Shown in pieces: positions 5,798-11,780 of a stretch of 14,812 bases of DNA (position 1 is the stretch's first letter; each line of letters starts with the position of its first letter). The stretch covers positions 1 through 14,812 of the forward strand of contig CAVURW010000109.1 of assembly GCA_963743595.1 (NCBI GenBank), in the 5' to 3' direction. Made by a program: the position numbers and the translations under genes. Source of the DNA: CAVURW01 sp963743595 (lineage in GTDB: Bacteria; Verrucomicrobiota; Verrucomicrobiia; Methylacidiphilales; UBA1321). The notes under the pieces were generated by a model that ran no database searches, was not told where the DNA came from, and saw only the letters and a list, made by a program, of their open reading frames with translations.

Positions 5798-7703
5798 CCA
5801 AACCGATCCGTTTTCAGACGCTTTCGAGCCATTCAGACAACGAGTCAATCCCAACGTCGGGGCATTGGTAAGAATCGGCACAGCAGTATTTAAAGTCGAA
5901 AGGGTTCTCGACTACGATAACGTGATTGGACGCAATCTTGTAACCAGTATCTGTACACAACTTCGCGTCGCTGATCTGCAACCCACGGAAAAGCTTTCAG
6001 GTATTTGTGAGACTGACTTGCTCGAATACGGAGACAAGGATTCGGCAATTGCCGAGAAGCGATTCGCAATAATCAAACCACTTTTGCACCTAGCTGCTCC
6101 AGGGCTTGGCGCAATAAACCCTGTAGCATTGGAAGCAGGGGTGAATGCTAAAACGGTTTACCGATGGCTCAAACGCTATCGTGAATACGGGGGAAGTCTC
6201 ATTGCTTTGATCCCGCGCAAGAGAGGTTGGAAAACGGATAAACATCGAATCCCTGCATTCTCAGAGGCGGTGATTAATGAAGTGATTGAAACGTATTACT
6301 TAACTCCTCAGCGTCCTTCGGCTCAGAAGGCTATTGTTGAGGTTCAGCGTTTATGCTCAGCCAGAGGGATTGAAGCACCCAGCAACTGCACCATTCGGGC
6401 ACGCCTTAGCAAAATCGATGAACCGGAGAGAATGCGCAGAAGAGGAGATCGAGAGAAGGCTCGGAACAAGTTTCAACCCACTCCCGGAAGTTTTCCGGGA
6501 GCCGACTTCCCATTGTCGGTAGTTCAGATCGACCATACCCGCGCTGATATCATCCTGGTAGACGACGCTCACAGAAAGCCCATTGGACGTCCTTGGATCA
6601 CACTGGCGATGGACATCTACAGCAGAATGATCACTGGATATTACTTGTCGTTCGATGCGCCGTCCGAAGCCTCTGTCGGCTTATGCGTGTCTCACTCGAT
6701 CCTGGCTAAACAGCGATGGCTTGCGCTCCATAACGTAAAGGCTCAGTGGCCGGTGTGCGGTGTACCCCAGGTGATACACGTTGACAACGGATCGGATTTT
6801 CGATCAGACAACTTTAGGAAGTCGTGCTCACATTATGGAATCAAGCTTCAGTTTCGGCCCGTGCGGCGCCCCAGGTACGGCGGGCATATCGAGAGAGTTT
6901 TTAGGACGTTGCTATCAGATATTCACTCGCTTCCTGGTACGACATTCTCAAACATAATGCAAAAGGGAGAATATGACTCGGCAAAGCACGCAACTTTAAC
7001 TATTCAGGGCTTTGAAGAGTGGATTGTAAGGTGGATCTGTGAGATCTATCATGAAAAAATACATTCTTCGTTGGGAATGACACCTCGTCGCAAGTGGACA
7101 ATCGGAATATTCGGCGAAGGCGAAAATCCTGGAGTAGGAATACGTCCCATCCCTGCCGATCCCGAGACCGTATTTTTGGATTTCCTACCGGCCTTCGAGC
7201 GGACCATCCAAAAATTTGGGGTAACGATTGATGACCGTACCTACTACTCTGAAAGACTGCGAAACTGGATCAACTCCCATGATCCCGAATTTCCCAGTAA
7301 GAAAAGAAGATTCATCTTCCGAAGAAACCCCAAAGACATTAGCTACGTGTGGTTCTTCGATCCCAATTTAAAGCAGTACTCTAAAATTCCGTCATCAGAT
7401 TTGACTCAGATGCCGATTAGCGCAAAAGAGCACGAAACAGCTAAGAAAGCACTCAGGAAAGAGGGTCTGAAAAGTTACGATAAGCACAGGGTCCTCAAGG
7501 CGATTACTGAGAATCGGGAAAAAACCGAAATCGAAGCTAGTCGCTCTTCGAAGGCTCGGTTGGCCGAACAACGAAGGAAAGAAAATGAGAAAAACGTAAC
7601 GCCTGCAAATCCTCTTCCAACTTTTAGTCCGCCCAACAACGAAACGATTCCGGACAACGATTTGCTGGATGGAGATATAAAATTCACAGGAATTTTGAGA
7701 TGA
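5790..7703 (+). CDS. tnsB: TnsB/TniA-like DDE transposase
   Basis: TnsB binds the repeats at the transposon ends, cuts the 3' strands and joins them to target DNA. The 637 residues include an N-terminal helix-turn-helix for end binding (about 108-131, AGVNAKTVYRWLKRY), then an RNase H-fold catalytic core (retroviral integrase family) with D248 in VVQIDHTRAD, D332 in VIHVDNGSDF and E368 in GGHIERVFR, spaced D-x83-D-x35-E, all present. The GGHIER motif is typical of the TnsB/TniA group. A Mu-type C-terminal beta domain follows, then a charged tail (about 560-637, Lys/Glu-rich) ending in FTGILR, which by analogy with Tn7 contacts TnsC. Its ATG lies inside the end of tnsA, and its stop overlaps the tnsC start as ATGA, so translation is coupled. 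It appears intact. Confidence 0.95.
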   Translation: MNDQTDPFSDAFEPFRQRVNPNVGALVRIGTAVFKVERVLDYDNVIGRNLVTSICTQLRVADLQPTEKLSGICETDLLEYGDKDSAIAEKRFAIIKPLLHLAAPGLGAINPVALEAGVNAKTVYRWLKRYREYGGSLIALIPRKRGWKTDKHRIPAFSEAVINEVIETYYLTPQRPSAQKAIVEVQRLCSARGIEAPSNCTIRARLSKIDEPERMRRRGDREKARNKFQPTPGSFPGADFPLSVVQIDHTRADIILVDDAHRKPIGRPWITLAMDIYSRMITGYYLSFDAPSEASVGLCVSHSILAKQRWLALHNVKAQWPVCGVPQVIHVDNGSDFRSDNFRKSCSHYGIKLQFRPVRRPRYGGHIERVFRTLLSDIHSLPGTTFSNIMQKGEYDSAKHATLTIQGFEEWIVRWICEIYHEKIHSSLGMTPRRKWTIGIFGEGENPGVGIRPIPADPETVFLDFLPAFERTIQKFGVTIDDRTYYSERLRNWINSHDPEFPSKKRRFIFRRNPKDISYVWFFDPNLKQYSKIPSSDLTQMPISAKEHETAKKALRKEGLKSYDKHRVLKAITENREKTEIEASRSSKARLAEQRRKENEKNVTPANPLPTFSPPNNETIPDNDLLDGDIKFTGILR

Positions 7704-8608
7704 CTTTGGAACTTGACCATATTCGGCCCGAATTTCGGCACATCATCGGTCTTTCTGATCGCGAGCGAATCGCTTTTCTGGATCAGCCGAGATGGGTGGG
7801 GCACCGGGCGGCGATAAGTATCTTGCAAACGTTGGATGGCTTACTGATCAAACCTCGTCGTCCTCGAATGCCAAATCTGCTTCTAGTCGGCGAATCGAAC
7901 AATGGCAAGACGACGATTGTGGAGGAATTTGTCCGTACATCAGGGAAACCGTATGTCAATGAGTACTCTGAACCTGTAAAGCCGATAATTCTGGCCCAAG
8001 CTCCTCCTACCGCAGATGAAAAAGGTCTTTACATTTCTATATTGGAACGTTTTTTTACGCCCTACCGGGCCACGGATACAACAGCGAGACTACGCTACCA
8101 GGTAATTCATTTGTTCCGCGCGTGTCATAGCCGGATGCTAATCATTGACGAAATACACTCTCTAATGACCGGTACCCGGATTAAGCAGAGGGAAATTATG
8201 AATGCAATCAAACTCATCTGCAATGAGCTTGCCATCCCGGTAGTTGGGGTAGGGACCCAAGACGCCCTTGCGGTAATAGAAACAGATCCACAGCACGCTA
8301 GCAGATTCGATGTGCTTAATTTGCCTCTTTGGAGATTGGACAAGGAATTTCAAGAACTGTTGAATGCGTTTGAACAAATGTTGCCTTTAAAAAAGCGGTC
8401 TAATCTTCACGCTCGAGATCTTGCGACTGTATTACATACGCTCTCGGCAGGAAATATCGGTGATCTAAGTAATCTTTTAATGGCTTGTAGCATTGATGCC
8501 ATCACATCGGGAAAGGAATTGATCGATAAGGACTTAATTGACAAGAGGCGATGGACTTCACGCACCACCGCTCGAAGTAAGGCCGTGTATCGCGAGCTTT
8601 TCACGTGA
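7700..8608 (+). CDS. tnsC: TnsC/TniB-like AAA+ ATPase
   Basis: TnsC forms ATP-dependent filaments on target DNA, links the target selector to the transposase and imposes target immunity. At 302 residues the protein has the compact TniB form and not the long Tn7 TnsC. Walker A is GESNNGKT (residues 64-71), the characteristic TniB variant; Walker B is MLIIDEIH (146-153). Later parts show GVGTQDAL (sensor-1 region) and DVLNLPLWRLDKEFQELLNAFEQMLPL, common in TniB proteins, then LSAGNIGDLSNLL (sensor-2 region). The ATG overlaps the tnsB stop by four bases and its TGA overlaps the GTG start of tniQ, also by four. All key residues are present, so it should be active. Confidence 0.95.
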   Translation: MTLELDHIRPEFRHIIGLSDRERIAFLDQPRWVGHRAAISILQTLDGLLIKPRRPRMPNLLLVGESNNGKTTIVEEFVRTSGKPYVNEYSEPVKPIILAQAPPTADEKGLYISILERFFTPYRATDTTARLRYQVIHLFRACHSRMLIIDEIHSLMTGTRIKQREIMNAIKLICNELAIPVVGVGTQDALAVIETDPQHASRFDVLNLPLWRLDKEFQELLNAFEQMLPLKKRSNLHARDLATVLHTLSAGNIGDLSNLLMACSIDAITSGKELIDKDLIDKRRWTSRTTARSKAVYRELFT

Positions 8609-9711
8609 ATACCCGGTGGCCGCTGTTTATTTCGATACTACCGGGGGAGGCCATCAGTTCGTGGCTAATTAGAGTAGCACTGGCCCACGGCTGCGATCCA
8701 CTCGTTCTGACGGGGGTCCTTTGGCCAAAAAGTCGATTCTGGACGACGGATCCAGACAGATGGATTGGTTTCGAAGAACTCAAAATTCTATCCGAGTATT
8801 CGGGGATAAACGCGGCCGAGATTGAAGGAGCGATGCTGCGAGCAACGGCTGAAAGGGTTTGTATTAACCTTAGACGTCAATCGGTTTGGCCGTGGATTCT
8901 TGCTCTCGGAACAAGAAACCGAAAACGTTGCGGCGGATGGCAGTTTTGCCCAGAGTGTCTAGCCGCCGATGAACAACCGTATTTCAGGCTTCGCTGGCGT
9001 TTCGCTTGGCACACAAGTTGTTCCTCACATAATTGCACGCTGCTGGATTCTTGTCCGCACTGTCTTGCCCCAATCATGCCGCATCTCCTCGTTGCTCAAG
9101 ACAGTCTTCTTTCCATTTGTCCAATCTGTCGTCAAAAAATCTCAAAAAGCTCTTCCGCAGCAACCTCAGTGGATCTACTAAGATTTCAAGCCATGGCAGA
9201 CCTATGCGTAACTGAGAAGTCTGGAAACCACTTTGACTCTAATATTTCAACCGCAGAATGGTTTGGGGTATGTCGCTACATGGTATCGATCGTTCGCCGG
9301 GCGAGCATAGGAATCTTTAAGGGACTGAGAGCCTTCCTTAAAAACCTCAACATTGACATACTGCATGTGCTTCCAACCTCAACCGGGCTTCCGCTAGAGA
9401 TGTTACCATCAAATGAGCGCGTCATGCTGTTGAAAGCAACGGCCAAGTTATTGGAAGTAAATGCCGAAGCGTTCTTAGCTGCTGCGCAAGAGGCATCGCT
9501 GTCGGTCAGATCGTTCAACTCCGGAGCTACCCCTCGTAATATTCAAACGGTAATAACTCAACTCCGCGAAAGCGATTACACTAGGTCACGAACACGACGA
9601 CCCTCATCGTATAATCCACGATCAGAGTTGGCAGTAAAAAGAATGTGGGCCCGATTAAAGCGAAGGCAAGACCGGTCGAAGCAAGATGAACACATCAGAA
9701 ACATCTCATGA
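8605..9711 (+). CDS. tniQ: TniQ-family target-site protein
   Basis: TniQ/TnsD proteins connect a target-recognising factor with TnsC. The 368-residue protein opens with the family pattern LPGEAISSWLIRVALAHG (residues 12-29) and has the zinc-finger block: WQFCPECLAAD (112-122), RLRWRFAWHTSCSSHNC (128-144) and SCPHCLAPI (149-157), followed by CPIC (172-175). The C-terminal half is helical with a basic, Ser/Arg-rich end. The length is nearer the small TniQ of Tn5053 or CRISPR-associated elements than the 508-residue TnsD of Tn7, so it may be an adaptor and not the DNA-reading protein itself, a role the next gene could fill. It starts with GTG inside the tnsC stop and overlaps the next gene by 26 bases. 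Confidence 0.92.
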   Translation: MNTRWPLFISILPGEAISSWLIRVALAHGCDPLVLTGVLWPKSRFWTTDPDRWIGFEELKILSEYSGINAAEIEGAMLRATAERVCINLRRQSVWPWILALGTRNRKRCGGWQFCPECLAADEQPYFRLRWRFAWHTSCSSHNCTLLDSCPHCLAPIMPHLLVAQDSLLSICPICRQKISKSSSAATSVDLLRFQAMADLCVTEKSGNHFDSNISTAEWFGVCRYMVSIVRRASIGIFKGLRAFLKNLNIDILHVLPTSTGLPLEMLPSNERVMLLKATAKLLEVNAEAFLAAAQEASLSVRSFNSGATPRNIQTVITQLRESDYTRSRTRRPSSYNPRSELAVKRMWARLKRRQDRSKQDEHIRNIS

Positions 9712-11116
9712 GTGCGACGTTTGCTGTAGGCAGGTGAAGAGGATTTTTCGCAATTATGGAGGTCGAAAGCACTGCTCAGCTTGTTACAAACGTCTCTTTA
9801 TAAGAGTGCTTTGTCCTAGGTGTGCAAATTTTGCTCGGCTTCCGCGATACGACGGCGAGGCAGTTTGCCTTAACTGTGAAAAGTCAAAACCTTGTAAACG
9901 TTGCGGAGCGGTCAATTTCCGAATTGGTAAGCTTACCGAGTACGGTCCAGTCTGCACCTCGTGTTCGCCACATTTTCGTGAACCGCAGCTGTGCGAAATC
10001 TGTAACGAGCCTTCTAGGAGGCTGTCAAGGTACAGAAAGCTTGGCCACAACCGAAGGATGTGTCCCCGCTGCGCTCGAGCTCATCACAGCATTTGTAGCG
10101 CCTGTAGGAGATTCCGGGAAATATTTAACTCTGTGGAAGGAAAGGCGTTGTGCAAGGTCTGTTTGGAGAAGGGTTACTCCTTTTGCACGGTCTGTGGAAA
10201 GGGCATGCCTTCCGGTCGGGGACGCGAATGTGAAACCTGTTATTGGACCCGTACTTTCGAGGCACGTGTAAAGTTGGGACGAGCCGTTTTTCAGAAGTTC
10301 GAGATTGAGAGTAAGTTCATCCAGTTTTCCCATTGGTTGATTCTGAAAACTGGTCCCCTGAAATCCGCAATTTCGATTGGTCGACATCGAAAGCTTTTTG
10401 AAGAAATAGAGAAGACATGGGGAGAAATTCCCACCTATGCCCAGATTCTTGAGCATTTTGGAGCTAGAATCGCCCGAAAAAACGCCCTTCCAATTCGTTG
10501 GCTTGCGGAGACCGATCAAATCAAAATTGATTCTTCTGTTGCCATATGCATCTCGGAATCCAAAGGTATTTCGCAACTTCTTGCAGTCACGTCTGGGAAT
10601 AGGGGCGGGCTGGAGGTATTGACAGCTTACTACGACCATCTCCGACTAAAAGAGGCGGCTGGCAAGACGTGCCTGAGATCAGTAAGACTCGCACTTCGCC
10701 CAGCCGCCAGTATATTATCGAAGACGGCAGTGGATGGGATAATAGACCAATCGATCCTAGATAACTATCTTTTGGAGGCTCCAGGGCAGAGAGCGGCGAT
10801 AACAGGATTTGTAGCCTTTTACAATAAGCACAAGAATACCTTATTGGCACCGAAAGTAGATCAGGTGCGCTTGCGACAGAAACGACGAAAAGACTTGGAA
10901 GCTAAAATATCGGAGCTTTCTGGAAAGCAGAACGTACCTGATAGGCAATGGATACCGATCGCCTTGGCTTATTTTCACGGTTTGCCAAGTACCCGCACTT
11001 TATCTTTAGACAGCATAGAAATTATAGGAAAAGACGGCGGTATTAGTGTTGAGGTTAAAGGGAAGCGCTATTGGGTCCCGTCAGCGAAGTCAATTACCGA
11101 GCGTCCCAATCTCTAA
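9686..11116 (+). CDS. tnsF: TnsF-like target selector: six zinc ribbons plus inactive tyrosine-recombinase-like part
   Basis: The N-terminal 185 residues hold twelve CxxC pairs (10/13, 30/33, 43/46, 61/64, 70/73, 90/93, 103/106, 126/129, 137/140, 156/159, 167/170, 182/185), which group into six tandem four-cysteine zinc ribbons of 27-34 residues each. A linker follows, then a helical section (about 312-380, LTAYYDHLRLKEAAGKT and APGQRAAITGFVAFYNKH) that looks like a tyrosine-recombinase core-binding domain, and finally ALAYFHGLPS...LSLDSIEI...GKRYWVP (427-465), which resembles the first third of the catalytic domain. The usual GLR catalytic arginine is Pro434, and the chain ends before the H-x-x-R and Tyr motifs, so it cannot recombine DNA. 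The position after tniQ and the comM insertion match TnsF/TniE of Tn6022-like elements, which guides insertion into comM. The assignment to TnsF is inferred; the zinc ribbons are directly visible. Confidence 0.8.
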   Translation: MNTSETSHECDVCCRQVKRIFRNYGGRKHCSACYKRLFIRVLCPRCANFARLPRYDGEAVCLNCEKSKPCKRCGAVNFRIGKLTEYGPVCTSCSPHFREPQLCEICNEPSRRLSRYRKLGHNRRMCPRCARAHHSICSACRRFREIFNSVEGKALCKVCLEKGYSFCTVCGKGMPSGRGRECETCYWTRTFEARVKLGRAVFQKFEIESKFIQFSHWLILKTGPLKSAISIGRHRKLFEEIEKTWGEIPTYAQILEHFGARIARKNALPIRWLAETDQIKIDSSVAICISESKGISQLLAVTSGNRGGLEVLTAYYDHLRLKEAAGKTCLRSVRLALRPAASILSKTAVDGIIDQSILDNYLLEAPGQRAAITGFVAFYNKHKNTLLAPKVDQVRLRQKRRKDLEAKISELSGKQNVPDRQWIPIALAYFHGLPSTRTLSLDSIEIIGKDGGISVEVKGKRYWVPSAKSITERPNL

Positions 11117-11340
11117 CACTCGGCAAACGGTCGAATTTGTCGAAAAATTGGGTTTCGCCGTAAATTAAGTTAGTAGCTCGATCGATGCTCCATAACAATC
11201 CGTCTTTGAGGCGTCATTTTGTTTGCAGTGATCGAAGGGACGCCGAATGCTCGTTAATTTTCTCTCGAGATTTATGCCTCCCGACGCAAAGAAGCTAAGT
11301 AATCCATTTTCGAGCGGGTCAGGGGGACCTATTTTGAGAC

Positions 11341-11534
11341 TCGCGTTCAGACAGCAGAGGCACTAAAAATCAAACAGACTGGGTGAGTGTTTACCTAGCA
11401 TACTTTCACGGATTGCCGGGGAAACTCATTCGCTCCGTTAGCGCAGACGCTGTTAAACTCGAGCTGTTAATCTGGCCGGTAAAACCTTCTGGATTCCAGC
11501 CAGCCATGCATGGACCTCGATTTTCCTAAAATAA
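11341..11534 (+). pseudogene. Decayed 3' end of a second tnsF-like gene
   Basis: The frame starting at 11377 reads DWVSVYLAYFHGLPGKLIRS then VSADAVKLE, which parallels RQWIPIALAYFHGLPSTRTL and SLDSIEI at the end of the intact tnsF. After a frameshift near 11461, the frame at 11478 gives GKTFWIPA and a TAA at 11532-11534, matching GKRYWVPS and the intact stop position. A weaker resemblance upstream (TRVQTAEALKIKQ in another frame) suggests a further shift. The similarity is at protein level and the DNA differs substantially, so this is a diverged paralogue and not a fresh duplication. Nothing recognisable lies at 11117-11340. Confidence 0.65.
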
Positions 11535-11652
11535 TCAGATCCAATCACATAGCTAATCGCTGGCGAAAATCTGGAGATTATTCAGAGGAATAAACCTTCT
11601 CAACGATGTGAACAAGAACCACTTAATTAGTAGGACACACAATTGCATATAC

Positions 11653-11696
11653 AAAAAAAGAGGATCGGGGGTAATGTTCATTTGCTTGGACCCCCT
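11653..11696 (-). terminator. Probable intrinsic terminator of the toxin operon
   Basis: On the minus strand GGGGGT (11695-11690) pairs with ACCCCC (11672-11667) across a 17-base loop, followed seven bases later by a run of seven T (11659-11653). It lies about 85 bases downstream of the stop of the 784-residue gene. The loop is long and the T-run is not immediately adjacent, so efficiency is uncertain. The remaining 11535-11780 sequence holds nothing else I can support. Confidence 0.4.
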
Positions 11697-11780
11697 TGCC
11701 GGATTACGAGGCTGAATATGGACTTGCTTCAGTTGCTCTTTTAGCAGAATTGACACGGATAAAATGAACTACGATCTGTG

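Larger units (their letters stand above)
5011..11534 (+). mobile_element. Tn7-like transposon, Tn6022-type, inserted in comM (one end and transposition module)
   Basis: The element starts with TGTTGC directly at the break in comM and has four TnsB-type direct repeats within the first 140 bases. Five closely overlapping genes follow: tnsA, tnsB, tnsC (TniB-like), tniQ and a tnsF-like gene. This gene order and the comM target agree with Tn6022 and the AbaR-type islands of Acinetobacter, described as tniCABDE; published work on target selectors reports that TnsF, an inactivated tyrosine recombinase, guides Tn6022-like elements to comM. The tnsA-side end corresponds to the 'right' end in Tn7 convention. 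I searched for the reverse-complement repeats (TTCGCRTYTATTT) to the end of the window and found none, so the other end is not visible. The end coordinate given only marks the last recognisable transposon-related sequence; the toxin operon beyond it is likely cargo. No CRISPR or cas genes are present. Confidence 0.85.

Noticed and set aside
9686..11116. Active tyrosine recombinase
   Set aside because: The GLR arginine position is proline, and the chain ends before the remaining catalytic His, Arg and Tyr motifs.
11553..11756. A 67-codon minus-strand frame downstream of the toxin gene
   Set aside because: It overlaps the probable terminator, has no recognisable motif or ribosome binding site, and is short enough to occur by chance.
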